Assembly (NCBI RefSeq): GCF_030247195.1
Contig: NC_080672.1
Location: 3,162,001-3,226,000, forward strand
DNA from: Topomyia yanbarensis
Taxonomy: Eukaryota; Arthropoda; Insecta; Diptera; Culicidae
Reading direction: 5' to 3'
DNA: 64,000 nt
Shown here: piece by piece, positions 32,946 through 45,339 of the stretch
Layout: every line of letters starts with the position of its first letter
How positions within the stretch are numbered: the stretch's first letter is position 1
The notes under the pieces: model-generated
What the model was told of the DNA's origin: nothing
Databases searched by the model: none
What the model saw: only the letters and a program-made list of their open reading frames with translations
Made by a program: the position numbers and the translations under genes

Positions 32946-35128
32946 TTCACCTCCTCCAATGAAAGATTCCATCACTGTTTTACAGTGGAATTGCAGAAGT
33001 ATCATACCTAAAATTGATTCCTTAAAAATTTTACTGCATAATTTAAAATGCGATGCTTTTGCTCTATGTGAAACATGGCTTACCTCAAACATCAATTTCA
33101 ACTTAAATGATTTCAACATTATTCGCCTAGACCGAGACACCCCGTATGGAGGAGTGCTTCTAGGAATTAAAAAGTGCTATTCTTTCTATAGAATTAACAT
33201 CCCCTTGTTTGCGGGCATTGAGGCTGTAGCTGTCCAAACGAACATTAAAGGCAAAGACATGTCTATCGCTTCTATATATATACCTCCCAAAGTTCAAATT
33301 GGACAACGTCAAATTTTTGAGGTAGTGGAATCCATGGCTGCTCCGCGTCTGATACTGGGAGACTTCAATCGCACGGAGTATTGTGGGGTTCCCTCTACAA
33401 TGATAATCGATCCTCTTTGATATACAATGTTTGTGACGAATTTAATATGACAGTTTTAAATACTGGCGAAACAACACGCATCCCCAGACCTCCTGCACGT
33501 CCAAGTGCATTAGATCTATCTCTGTGCTCGACATCACTTCGGTTAGATTGCACGTGGAAGGTTGTACCTGATCCTCACGGTAGCGATCATTTGCCAATCG
33601 TTGTTTCAATTAACAGTGAATTAGGCCTTACGAATTCAATCAATGTTCCTTATGACTTAACACGAAATATTGATTGGAAAACATACCAAACATTAATTTC
33701 CACTTCTCTTGCTTCGACAGAAGAGCTACCCCCTACCGAAGAATATGAATTCTTAGCGGGTTTAATTATTGAAGCAGCAGAACAAGCCCAAACGAAATGC
33801 AATCCTGGAATGACAATAAATAGACGACCCCCTAATCCTTGGTGGGACAAAGAGTGCTCTGATGCATATGAAGCTAAACAAGTTGCCTACAAAGAAATTA
33901 TGAAACAGAAAGGGGGTATACGTGAGAACTTTGAAAATTATTTCATTTTGCAAAACAAATTTGACAGTATACGTCGTGCCAAAAAATCTAGTTATTGGAG
34001 ACACTTCGTTAATGGCTTGTCAAGAGAAACATCAATGAGTACTCTTTGGAACACAGCCAGAAGAATGAGGAATCGAAACGTGACTAATGAAAGCGAAGAT
34101 TTTTCGAATCGCTGGATATTTAATTTTGCCAAGAAAATTTGTCCCGATTCTGCTCCTGCGCAGAAAATCACTCGCGATGCTCCCACAAGTAACGATTTCA
34201 TAGATTCGCCTTTGACAATGATGGAATTCTCAATTGCACTCCTCTCATGCAACAATAATGCTCCGGGACTAGACAGAATTAAATTCAACTTGGTGAAGAA
34301 TCTGCCTGACCTAGCAAAAAGACGCTTGTTGAATTTATTCAACAAGTTTCTTGAGCAGAATATTGTTCCGCGTGACTGGAGACAAGTGAGAGTTATCGCA
34401 ATTCCAAAACCGGGAAAACCAGCCTCCGATCATAACTCGTATCGACCGATTGCAATGCTATCCTGCATCAGGAAATTGTTGGAAAAAATTATCCTACGAC
34501 GTCTCGACAATTGGGTTGAGGCGAACGGCTTGCTATCAGATACCCAGTTTGGTTTTCGGAGGGGAAAGGGAACGAATGATTGTCTGGCGCTACTTTCGTC
34601 AGAAATTCAACTCGCTTACGCAAAAAAAGAACAAATGGCGTCTGTGTTCTTAGACATAAAAGGAGCATTCGACTCAGTCTCCATTGATGTTCTCTCGGAG
34701 AAGCTACATCAATGTGGTCTTTCACCGATATTAAATAATTATTTATACAATTTATTGTCAGAAAAGCACATGCATTTTTCATATGGCGATTTGGCGACAC
34801 TCAGAATAAGTTACATGGGCCTCCCACAAGGCTCTTGTCTAAGCCCCCTTCTCTATAATTTTTACGTGAATGACATTGATAATTGTATTGTCAGCCCATG
34901 CACTTTAAGACAACTTGCAGATGATGGCGTGGTTTCTGTTACAGGACCAAAAGCTATAAATTTACAACAACCATTGCAAAATAGCTTGGATAATTTATCA
35001 ATTTGGGCTTTAAAGCTGGGCATCGATTTCTCTACGGAGAAAACAGAGTTGGTCGTTTTCTCAAGGAAGCGTGATCCAGCTCAGCTTCAGCTTCAGTTGG
35101 TTGGTAGAACGATAGCCCAAGTCATGAC
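32938..35128 (+). pseudogene. ORF2 of the I-clade LINE, part 1: endonuclease and reverse transcriptase, one frameshift
   Basis: Start chosen at ATG 32938, which overlaps the ORF1 stop by eight bases; another in-frame ATG exists at 32899. The endonuclease domain shows 'QWNCRS', 'LCETWL' and 'LILGDFN'. At about 33369-33370 one base is missing in the codon after GDFN; the frame then continues with 'HGVLWGSLYND' and 'HGSDHLPIVV', the endonuclease end. The reverse transcriptase follows with 'SYRPIAMLSC', 'GFRRGKGTND', 'FLDIKGAFDSV' (about 34652), 'GLPQGSCLSPLLYN' and a LADD catalytic box (about 34915). LADD instead of the commoner FADD or YADD is noted. The frame breaks at 35128/35129 where a DNA transposon is inserted. 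Apart from the single-base loss and the insertion, no stop was seen. Confidence 0.92.
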
Positions 35129-36417
35129 CAAGGTGCGGAAAACTCGCTCACCGCCATGAGCGTACATGAATTTGTTTCCTTATACATCGTCGGGGGTTTA
35201 CGCTCTCGTTAAAAAGATACAGACCCACACAACTCGTTCCGCATCACACCGTATGCGATTACGAAGGGAGAGAGAATCGGAAATCTCAAAATTTTTTAAC
35301 GCGTTCCGCATTGCCGATGCAGTGAGGTAATGAGTGCCATCGAACATATTCGGCAGCGAACATGTTCGTTCGGAAAAATGATCCAAATCTTCGTGCGCAA
35401 TCCTGAAACTAGACGATTGAAATATATGGCTGGATTAAAAATACCGGTAGGAGTCAGTGTCCGCCTGGACACCGCACGGAGTGGCAATTTCTGCTGTGTA
35501 GGTTCAACTCGCAGTCATTTCCTTGCTGCGTGTTAATTTTGTCATGCGCTATACATGTTATCGCTCGAGTTGAACTCTACCATTGTATGTACAAATGCCG
35601 TACTTGCGATGTAGACAAGATGTGTGGTAATGTACATTGGTTTAGATTTGTTTGGATTTAGTTTAATTTTCAATGTTCAGGCGCGTTCGGCTCCTTCCAT
35701 GCGATACATTCGAGAGAAAACTTAGATTTGTCTTCTTTTCTATGCAAATAAATAATCTCGAAAGTTGTGCGTTTTATAGCGTATCGTTACGCGAATATAA
35801 CTCACTACTTCCGGTGATATGCATTTGCAAAGAATTGACAAAATATCGATTGTCGCTGATCAATTTTCTTGTTTTTAACTGTAATGATAATATCTTTTGC
35901 TTCAATCATATGATTATCCACGTTTAGGTGGTTTTGGCTTGAGACGAAGCTGGCCCAGGTTATAACTCAAATTGATGTCAAAATAAATTAATTGATAACA
36001 GTTTCGGTTGAAACCTGACTCAGTTTCGAGATCAAACAAAAACACATTCGAGCTAGGGCATACGAGTCCGGCGCATAAAGTTCATACCTTTTTGTGTGCA
36101 TGAAATTAGGTGTGAATAAACAGATAGAAAGGGAATCATATGTATCAACTAATAACAATATAATAAAATATAATAGATAAATCGAAATTTTAAAAACAGT
36201 TTACCAAACGAAATTTTCACTGAAATGCTGTTAAGTTTATTAAGTTTCTTGGAACTAATAATTGGAATGGGGATTGCGTGAAATTTAGTAACAAGGATCA
36301 CTGTTCTGGCGGAGTAACTATTGGTGTTTGTTTCAGGCAACGTTCACAAAAATAGATAAGGCTAGTAACTGGGACTATAACCATTCATGTATGCGCTTAC
36401 AGTTGTATTATCTATAG

Positions 36418-36690
36418 CATTGCAGTTATTGATATTAGTCTGAAAGGATTCCGCTGGAGCAGTGCTGCCAAGGACATTTTCAGTTAGCAGTTAAAATGAA
36501 ATTTGTAGATATTTTCGTTATATTGCATTATTATTGAAAACTGATAAAAACACATAAATGTAGACTATCTTTGTCTATCTTTCCTGTGCTATGGGCTATT
36601 GAACAATTGGGCAGGCCATAGCACTCTGATAGAAGCATCACTCTTGATAATCAGAGGTTTTTAGTGTTTCTTGATACAAACAAATAAAAA
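36418..36690 (+). repeat. R2 dispersed repeat, copy 1 (inside the 4.07-kb transposon)
   Basis: The stretch with GGATTCCGCTGGAGCAGTGC near 36450, followed by ATTATTGAAAACTGATAAAA near 36530, closely matches 48740-49030 in the same order and orientation. The shared end includes 'agcactctgatagaagc' and 'tttcttga'. No coding content was seen. This could be a MITE that inserted in several places, or a part of the transposon family itself. Confidence 0.65.
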
Positions 36691-37384
36691 AAAAAGTCTA
36701 GCATGAAATGTTTCGAGTGATCGGTGTGAATGAATTTGTTTATAGACATCATTCAAAAACCGGGGATGGCAACGTGTGCAACTTTCGTAGCCATATATTT
36801 TTCCAATCATAATAACTGGCCAACAACATTTCGATCCGCCTCAAATTGTTTAAAATCACAGTATTTTCATATCAATTGGAATTTCTGAATCGGACAAGAT
36901 CAGTTGAGTTTGAATCGAATATTAATAGTAGACCCCATGTTATATAATACTTTCAGAGAAAATTGGTTAAATCTCACGGTATAAAGATACTTTCCCAAGA
37001 TTCAAATTTGAAAAATGTTACATGGTTAATTTTACGAAGATGCGAATTTTAATCCAGGTCGCAATTCTATGATTGTGAGTATTGTGTGAATTATATTAGA
37101 ATTTAAACTACACTGTTCTCATTAGGGTCAGACCCAAAAGAATGTGAAAAGCCTTCAGACAGCACAGAAAAGCTGTTAGGAAAACTTGGACCTAATTACA
37201 TCTTTGAGTTTATATAAAAAATTGTATGTTTAATAATGTTCTTGTGTGGTGTCAGATGGAAGAAGTGATGACAATCCTGTAAAAGCTTAGCTATCTGCTG
37301 AGAATGGTGTCCATTGCGATAGCTGGGGAACTTACGACACAGAAATGCGTAGAACTGAAGAACTTATAAATACTTTCAATTTGG

Positions 37385-37510
37385 ACAGTCTTCGGCTATC
37401 TTTTCCAAGCAACTGGATTTTTGCAAAGATTCTAGGGGAATTCTATTGTGCTTCGGAAAGTAAACATTAAGTAGTAGCTTATTACTGAAAGAGAAGCACA
37501 TACCACAGAG
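37385..37510 (+). repeat. R2 dispersed repeat, partial copy 2
   Basis: The block with 'agattctaggggaattctattg' through 'ctgaaagagaagcac' matches the second half of R2 at 48225-48305 and 48925-48995. It lies about 700 bases after copy 1 within the same transposon, so R2 segments occur twice in it. Confidence 0.55.
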
Positions 37511-39199
37511 AACAGACGTCCATCTTTAGCGTTCAACTTGTGTAAAAATCACTAACGTTGTCAAAGTCAATTGGGATATCTCCACCCGGTGCGTTACTGT
37601 CGTCATGTTAATAGTGGCCGAGTTCGATAGATTGAAAATCGAATTGTAATGCCTGAAGTTATTTAGATTGGAAGAAAACCATTTTTGTTGTAAAAATCAC
37701 TTTCAACTGTCCAAACAAAAGGTTCTTTTGAAAATTTTCTCCATAAATAGTCTTATTATCCAGTGTAGCGCATTCCTCTGTATTTGACTCCTAAAGTGCA
37801 CAGACTCTGGGTCTTACTATAAAAATTGATTCCGTCAGACACTAGTTACACTGTTACCAGTTATATTATACATAAATAATACATTTCTATGCATTGTAAT
37901 CAATAAATATAACACGTATAGCATAAAATATAGTTAACCCTTAACGCTGTTTTAAAACAATATTACGCAAAACATCTCACAGTAATGTATTGAAACTATG
38001 AAACAATTTTCACAAAAGTTTAAAAAAAAATTATTTGCGCGTTTGAGGGTAATATGACACCCAAGTTTGGAAATAAAGTAAAATGTGATATCAATTGATA
38101 CAAAAAATATCTATTGCACATTTTTAAAAGACCTATTATGTACAATAATAATGTTGCCGAAAACGGAATCCATTTGTTGCCAAAATCTGAGTGTACCGAA
38201 AAGGGAGCATGCACAAATCGGAACGTGCCAAAAACGGAATCTTACTGTACTATCATTGAACAGCCTCCAAGAAACATAAAAAACACATATCGTCAATACT
38301 TCCACCATTCCATTACAAGTCGAAAAACCTTGTCAATACGCTCCAGTATTGACAAAACAACTGAACGTGTAAGGACCGCTAATATGGAACACAAACAAGA
38401 TCAAACATTCTTTACTAGTATATATGATGATTGACAGCAGGAAAAACAAAAAGCACCACAAAAAGTATAAGTAATCAAAACATCGGGAAAATAATATTTA
38501 GAACAGATGGATAAATCGTCGTACCCGGAACATCACGTTCCAAATCCATTCTTGACCGCTCATCATTCCGAATTAGATCCACGTCATCACTGTGAACAAC
38601 GATTCCACGCACCCCGGCTTGGCCACACTATCATACTACAAATTATGCAAAACATCAAACTGTCTTGAAAACAAAAACAAAGTTGGATTGACGATGTGTA
38701 TCAAAAATATTGAACGCGTAAAGTCCGCTATTCTTTTATACCTATGTGGAATATGAACGATATACAAAGGGACAATCTGCTCGCTTAGCAAATTACAAAC
38801 ACCACTCCATCGATACAAAACACCGCGGCAGCGTCAATGCAAACAATCGCAAGCACCCGCTCGCATGCGGTGGAAATTGAATCGATTTTCGATTTAGGCG
38901 AACATAGATCGCGATCCAAATTTTTGAGGAAGAATCGCATTGCCGAACGGATCCGATCATCATAGTTCGGATACAATTCCGAACATGTATCGGAAAGAAC
39001 CTAAATTGCAGTGATCCAAGGTGAGCGTAAGAGTGAAAAAATACGAACATGTGAGATACCATATTCACTTGGCTTTGGCCGATCGGGCGTTCAACAGATG
39101 CACACTCATAAACAAGAAAAACAGAATAAAGCATCGGAGGTAGGTGAGTGCGAATGAGCCTTGAGTGAGCGTAAAACGATGCGATTCTTCCTATCCTTG

Positions 39200-40708
39200 G
39201 TCATGACCTTTAAATATCTCGGAATTTGGTTCGATTCTAAAGGTACATGGGGAGGCCACATTAGGTATCTGATAAAGAAGTGCCAACAAAGGATAAATTT
39301 TCTGCGAACAATAACTGGATCATGGTGGGGTTCTCATCCAAGTGACATGATAAGATTGTATCAAACAACAATACTTTCAGTAATGGAATATGGGTGCATC
39401 TGTTTCCGTTCAGCTGCGAACACTCACATTATTAAACTGGAACGGATACAGTATCGTTGTTTACGAATTGCCCTAGGTTGCATGCAGTCGACCCATACGA
39501 TGAGTCTTGAAGTACTAGCGGGAGTTCTTCCTTTAAAAGACCGATTCTGGGATCTCTCTTCTCGTTTACTTATCCGATGTGAGGTTATGAACCCACTGGT
39601 AATTGAAAATTTTGAAAGACTTGTCGAGCTTCAACCCCAAACCAGATTCATGACAGTGTATTTCAATCACATGTCACAAGAAGTAACGCCTGCTAGGTAT
39701 GTTCCCACATACGTCAATATACTAGATATTCCTGAATCCACTTTATTCTTCGACACGTCCATGCAAGCAGAGATTCGTGGAATTCCGGATCATCTACGCT
39801 CGCGGGAGATCCCTAAAATATTCACAAGTAAATATCAACACATAGACTGCCTTAAAATGTTTTACACTGATGGGTCACGAATCAGTGAGGCCACTGGTTT
39901 CGGTATTTTCAACAATAATTTTTCAATTTCTCTCAAACTTGCAGAACCCGCCTCTGTTTATATAGCGGAACTAGCAGCAGTTCACTATAGTTTTCAAATA
40001 ATTAATACTTTACCCCCGAACCATTACTTTATCCTCACTGATAGTCTCAGCACAATTGCAGCTCTACGCTCAAAGAGGATTGATAACCACGATCCATTCT
40101 TTTTGGGGAAGATACGAGAATCTCTGAGTAACCTGACAAGAAAATGTTATAAATTTACCCTAGTGTGGCTCCCCGCCCATTGCTCTATTGCGGGCAATGA
40201 GAAAGCTGATAATTTAGCCAAGATTGGTGCACTAGATGGTGAAATATATGAAAGACCCATCGCTTACAATGAATTTTATAGCGCTTCTCGACAGAGGACA
40301 CTTGCTAGTTGGCAAACATCTTGGGACAATGGAGATATGGGACGATGGCTACACTCAATTATCCCTAAAGTATCAACGAAGGCATGGTTCAAAGGATTGG
40401 ATGTAAGTCGGGACTTCATCCGTGTGATGTCTAGGCTCATGTCCAATCATTATACTTTAGATGCGCATCTCCGTCGTATTGGGCTCGCTGAGGGTAATCA
40501 TTGTGCTTGTGGAGAAGGTTACCATGACATTGAGCATGTTGTTTGGTCCTGCATTGAATATCGTGAAGCCAGATCACAATTAGTAGATTCTTTACAAGTC
40601 CGAGGAAGACCAATCCATGTTCCTGTTAGAGACATCCTGGCGTATCGCGATCCTCTATACATGGAACTTATCTATCATTTTCTAAAAACAGCATCTGTCA
40701 AAATTTAA
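39200..40708 (+). pseudogene. ORF2 of the I-clade LINE, part 2: thumb, RNase H and C-terminal CCHC-like region
   Basis: From the second copy of the 8-base target duplication the frame continues exactly in register (VMTFKYLGIWFDSKG). An RNase H domain follows: 'FYTDGS' (about 39862), 'YIAELAAVHYSF', 'LTDSLSTIAAL' and 'WLPAHCSIAGNEKAD' (about 40170), so the D-E-D-H-D active residues are all present. The C-terminal part has 'HYTLDAHLRRIGL', 'CACGEGYHDIEHVVWSC', a Cys/His pattern that sits at the end of ORF2 in this group. The stop is at 40706-40708. The last 90 residues are closely matched by the truncated copy at 18142-18384 on the other strand. Confidence 0.92.
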
Positions 40709-41025
40709 TTAAATTCATCTCCTCACACTCTCATCCAAGGCTAATCATTCACCAATTAAAGTGTCCTAGAATATTTAGTTTTTAAATTTAGACAATAACA
40801 GAAAAAAAGTAAATAAATACACCCGAAAATACTAGATCATTATGAAATACAACAATGTAAGGAAAAAAGCAAACCATAAAGTGATTTCGGTGTTAGTTTT
40901 AGACAAAGTACTAGTATAGTTAAAATTAGTCTTAAGGATTTTTGTAACGTGCTATGTAAAAAAAGAAACTGGCGTAAAAAGCTTTTGCAAATGCCGTGTC
41001 AAATAAACGTATGGGAAAAAAAAAA
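40709..41025 (+). other. 3' UTR and poly(A) tail of the I-clade LINE
   Basis: About 300 AT-rich bases end in TCAAATAAACG and a short spacer, then a run of A that merges into the target duplication. The same TCAAATAAACG end followed by poly(A) occurs on the minus strand at the 3' end of the truncated copy (about 16901-16925), which ties the two copies to one family or close relatives. Confidence 0.8.
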
Positions 41026-41039
41026 AACAGCTCGATCAT

Positions 41040-42745
41040 GAATCGACCAAAGGGCCGAAGTCGCAATGATATCGAATCGAGAAAGATAGCTTTGAAAATT
41101 CGGTTCAGAAAATTAAATCGTATTTTAACAGTGTTTGCACACTGCGCTTTCAAATGCATTGAAACACTTTGAAACAATACTAGTTTTCGGAAGCATAACT
41201 AAAATGGTTTATATAATAACGTTTTCGTTGATAAAATTGAAAAAAAAAATCATTTCACCGAGTGTTGTTATGAAATGTTGATTAGGCCATTTTCAAGTCG
41301 CCCTCTTTCTAGTGTTAGTTGATCAATCCGTTCGAATCTGTAATCCTGGCCGTTAATTCCTGATGCCGCTGGAGGGGAAAATTTGTTATTCCGCCGGGGC
41401 GTAACAAGCACTTGGTTTTTGTTTAGGGCGATTCTGTTTACGGACCTTGTAAACAATGATGCTGTCAATTTCGCCCGTGTACACTACCTTAGAAATGCAG
41501 AGGCGTAACCCGCATGGCATTTTGTTTACAGTTGAAAGTCGGATCCGCCGTTTTGTTTTTGATCGATTTTCATGAAGTGTGAAATATTTATAAATGAGTT
41601 TTTATATTTTTATATAGTATTTTTACTCCTCTTTCAGATATTAATCAAATCTCCGTTTGTGTACATTTGTTATATAGGCCCATTTGTCGGTTCACGATCG
41701 AGCTGACTAGGTGCGGTTCAATAAACTGGTTTAGACTGATGTCTTACCAGATTCTCAAATTTCCAAATATGTATAGTGTATTTTTTATCAACTTGAAATC
41801 AATTGTTCAAAAAACTGTTAACAACCATCGTTGTATGTATATTTTAGTAGTCTGTGGATTACAATTCAACCCTCTACTGCCCAAGTTTTATTATTTCGAT
41901 TATAGAAGTGCCTCTTCGGGGGGTTAGAAAAATTTCTTGTGAAAAATTTCTAACCCTATGTGCGGGGGTCGGGACTCGAACCCAGGTGCGCTGCGTACAA
42001 GGCAACCCCCCCAGTTTTTATGATGAGAAAACTGAAAAACATGATAACCGTTTGATGTAGGTAGACTACAAATGTAACTGCAATGTTCATTGATCGTCGC
42101 ACAGAGAAGTAACTGGGGTCGAATCGTGGCCAAAATTATTTATTGCTGCTATTGTTGTTATTATGCCTTAATATAAAGTAAAAATAGATAAAAACTAGTT
42201 TGGCATCTATCCACCTACCAGTGCAGAGGTCAATTTTCTATATCCTTTCGAATACTAGTAATTTCGAGGTAATCTTTGTGAATACGTTTTTCCAGTTGCA
42301 TAAACAGATGCTCCGTGGGAAAAGGAGAAGGGAAGGGACGCCTGTGCACATATTCATAGAGATACCTTCTACCAACCACAGTATTTGCCCCTACAGCATC
42401 GGTGTATCTGATATTAGTAAAACTTTCAATTTTTTCCAATCGATTGGAATTTGTGAATCGGATAAGATTAGAAACGTTTTTTGGATAGCTGGAATCTTGT
42501 TTTGCAATACTGCTTCAGTAACTTTGCCGGATCTCGCCGTATAATGTATCTTTTTTATCATTCAAATTTGGCGTAAAATGTTTAGAAAACGGTATTTTTA
42601 ATTTTGATAGAATACACTGCAACACAAAGATTTTCTGTTAGTTTTTAGCTGAGGTTATACAAATGGTTGTGTTCAACTACATTTCTAATAATATTGTCTT
42701 ATTTAATACAGTCATCATCACTATAGAGGGCTATATTGATGGATA
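41040..42745. other. Intronic sequence without recognised genes, except one SINE
   Basis: Outside the SINE at 41889-42010, only short unsupported frames are present. Confidence 0.5.
41889..42010 (-). mobile_element. tRNA-derived SINE, copy 3, 5' truncated
   Basis: Shares the body and B box with the other copies but stops at 'ttgccttgtacgcag' on the minus strand, missing the A box. A run of C (on the plus strand) lies at the broken edge. Confidence 0.75.
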
Positions 42746-44369
42746 TACAGGGTGTTTGGTTCATGGTTAAGAACCTCTCGGGGGGTGATAGACTGTCATA
42801 TTTGGAGAAAAAATTGTTCTACACATACCATCAAATCTCAACCGATACAGAGTTATTGAGCTTCTGGTATAAAAAACTTGTTTGTCTTAAAATACCTCTA
42901 ACTTTAAAAGTATATTTTGTATTTTAAATCTTTTAGTTCCATTCGAAAAGTGAGAAAATTTCCTATTCAATGATGTTCTCATATCTTTTAGTTAATTGGT
43001 TTAATTACCTTTTTGGCTGTAAAGTAGTTAAAAGTTAGTGTTTTTGAGGAGGTTTTTGCTAAATTTCTCGAAATAATGAAGTATGATTATAGCAATATCC
43101 ATTATCCAAAAGTTGGGTTTTAGGACGATTCATAATTTGTTCTTGGACGACATATTCCTATCTCTTCTCATTTCTTTGTAATTTCATTACTATACTTTTC
43201 CTGTAACCGACTTGCAAGTGCTTAAAAGACTCTAATCTGAAAAATATGCTTTATATCGTTATTTACAAGATTTTATTGGAAAGCTGAGAAAATGTCCTAT
43301 CAGTGTAAGTACAAATATCTTTTAGTTAAGTGTACTAAATGATTTTTTACTTACGAAATAACTCAAAATTTGTGTTTTTTGAAGAGTTTTTTAATTATTC
43401 TAATTGTTAATCAACAAAATTTATCGTTACTATTGTTCATTTGATGCCCCTTAATGTTCTCCATAACTTTTTATTTGACACTTTGTCTATATCTCTTTTC
43501 ATTTTGCTGCTATTTAATAGTTAACACAGCATGACCTCGCCACAAATGTAGTGGGTTCGAAATCGTTATTTTTGCATATGAAACGATGTGATAAAAACGA
43601 TTTTGCGACGAAATTAAAAGAGATAATTGAATGGAGTCAAAGAAAGAACTGTAGAACTTGCTGAGATGCATTATTTCCATGATAATAATGGTGATGTTTA
43701 TTATTTACTATTTTAAGAAAATTAACGAAAATGCTAATAATAGCACTAACTTTAAACTAATTTACTTCTAAAAGTATACTAAATTCACTTAACTGAAAGG
43801 TATTAATACATTTTTCTCTGTAAAATTTTCCTGGCTTTCGAATAAAAAGAAAAAAAAGTACAATAAGTGAAATACTTTTTCAATTAGAGCTGGTATTAGT
43901 GAAAATGAGATAAAAATATCCAAGTTGAATAACCCAAACTCATGAAAATAAGAAAAGGTAAGTGTATCATGTCAAAGAACGAATTATGCATCTCTTCAAG
44001 ACTAACAATCTGGATTATTAAAATGATGAGGTTAACTATTAGGATTTTCAAGAAATGAACGAAAAATCGATTAAAATTGTTTAATTTTCACTAAATTACT
44101 TTGAAAAGGCTACTTAAACTCATTAACTGAAACATGTGAAGGCATCACTGCGAAATTTTCTCACCTTCCCAGTGGACCTAAAATATTTGAAATGCAAAGT
44201 GTACTTTTTGAGTTAGAGGTATTTTAAGACAAATAAGTTTTTTACACATAAAGTTCAATAACTTTGTAACGGTTGAGATTTGATAGCATGTGTAGAACAA
44301 TTTTTTTCTTCAAATATGACAGTCTATCATCCCCCAAGAGGTTCTTAACCATGAACCAAAGGCCCTGTA
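42746..44369. mobile_element. 1.62-kb element with long terminal inverted repeats, TA target, copy B
   Basis: Same termini, arms and interior as copy A over the full length, in the same orientation, flanked by TA at 42744-42745 and 44370-44371. Differences are mostly single bases and short indels, and its right end is more diverged (GGCCCTGTA). Confidence 0.85.
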
Positions 44370-44744
44370 TAACGAAACATGTTATAAAACCCCTTAAAAT
44401 ATCACAATTTTGCATCCATGCAAAAATTCTTTAGCATTTTTTTTACATACTCCCAATCTTACTACATTATACAGTATGCTTTTAAGTCTGTAAAAAATAT
44501 AACTAAATAAAAAATCGAAAAAATATTTGGTTTTTGGCCAGGAATTTGTTCTGGTTACTCCTCAGTGCGTCGCGTTGATTTAATTTCAGGTGGTGCATGA
44601 CGGTCTTCTCTGAATTGTTTCTACGATTTATAAGTTTCGATATTCAACCTCAAACTTTAAAAGTCGGGTTTCTCGAAATATACTAAATGGCGTTTGTCAT
44701 AAGATAGCACAACAGCGTCGAACTATGCGGTGAGCTGAGTCATT

Positions 44745-44860
44745 TTCATTTGATCTTTTGTAAATTCGACCACGGAACCTCATATCATCTGATATGCAAC
44801 TGCCCAGCAGTAGCGCTATTGTGATTTTGAGTTTTCGGCCGTCCATACACAGACGACACC
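44745..44860 (+). pseudogene. LOA-clade LINE fragment (C-terminal ORF2)
   Basis: The plus strand matches the inverse of 56650-56750: 'acggaacctcatatcatctgatatgcaactgcccagcagtagcgctatt' corresponds to the 'YGTSYHMICNCPAVA' end of ORF2. The piece is short and disrupted. Confidence 0.65.
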
Positions 44861-45339
44861 GTGATGTAGTATATTTTGAGTAAACTAAAATGTGAATACG
44901 CCATGCAGAATACAAGTTGTTTGCAATTTGGGATTAGACTTCGAAACTAACATGAAAAATAGAGATGATATCAGATCTGTTTCATTTTAAAGTTTTTCTA
45001 ATCTATTTATATTTTTCTAACCGTGATATGATTTGAATTTTGAAGTTTGGTTCAGTTGATTATTTGGAAAATAAACCTTTAAGTTCTATATATTTCACAA
45101 ATGCACTAGCAAACTATAATGTCTATCAGTCTTAATAGACTTTCTTTTACACGTACACTAACACAACACTGAAGGCACAAGTGCCACTAGTTACATCGAG
45201 TTCTAATGTTTTGTTTCACATATACACTAGTGCCGCGGGATGATAAAGCTCGAAATCAAAATGAAATCAAATCCACATGACCATATCCTGGATCAGGAAT
45301 CAGTAGCCTCTGGCTCAAATGGCACGCTCTTCATGTTGA

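Larger units (their letters stand above)
35129..39199. mobile_element. 4071-bp DNA transposon nested in LINE ORF2, 8-bp target duplication GTCATGAC
   Basis: GTCATGAC occurs at 35121-35128 and 39200-39207. The insert starts CAAGGTGCGGAAAACTCGCT and its other end reads, on the opposite strand, CAAGGATAGGAAGAATCGCA: 14 of 20 positions match, so the terminal repeats are short and imperfect. Both subterminal regions carry GAACATGT- and TGAGCGTA-type motifs (for example near 35340, 35362, 38981, 39045; 35155, 39163). Eight-base duplications are made by hAT and P superfamilies; the palindromic GTC-NN-GAC target resembles the P-element preference, and T/A at positions 2 and 7 also fits hAT. No long frame or transposase motif was recognised, so the copy looks non-autonomous. 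It contains two R2 repeat segments. Confidence 0.78.
30886..41039 (+). mobile_element. Full-length I-clade non-LTR retrotransposon with 14-bp target duplications, interrupted by a DNA transposon
   Basis: The perfect 14-base repeat AACAGCTCGATCAT lies at 30886-30899 and at 41026-41039, immediately outside the element. The right copy follows a poly(A) tail (about 41016-41027). Inside are a 0.73-kb 5' UTR, ORF1 with three zinc knuckles, and ORF2 with endonuclease, reverse transcriptase and RNase H domains. RNase H plus a CCHC-type ORF1 points to the I clade (mosquito MosquI/Loner-like), by family knowledge. Without the 4071-bp insert at 35129-39199 and its duplicated 8 bases, the element is about 6.05 kb, a normal full length. 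It is in the same orientation as the host gene. The intact target duplications, nearly open ORFs and poly(A) tail indicate recent insertion. A 5'-truncated relative lies at 16901-18384. Confidence 0.92.
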
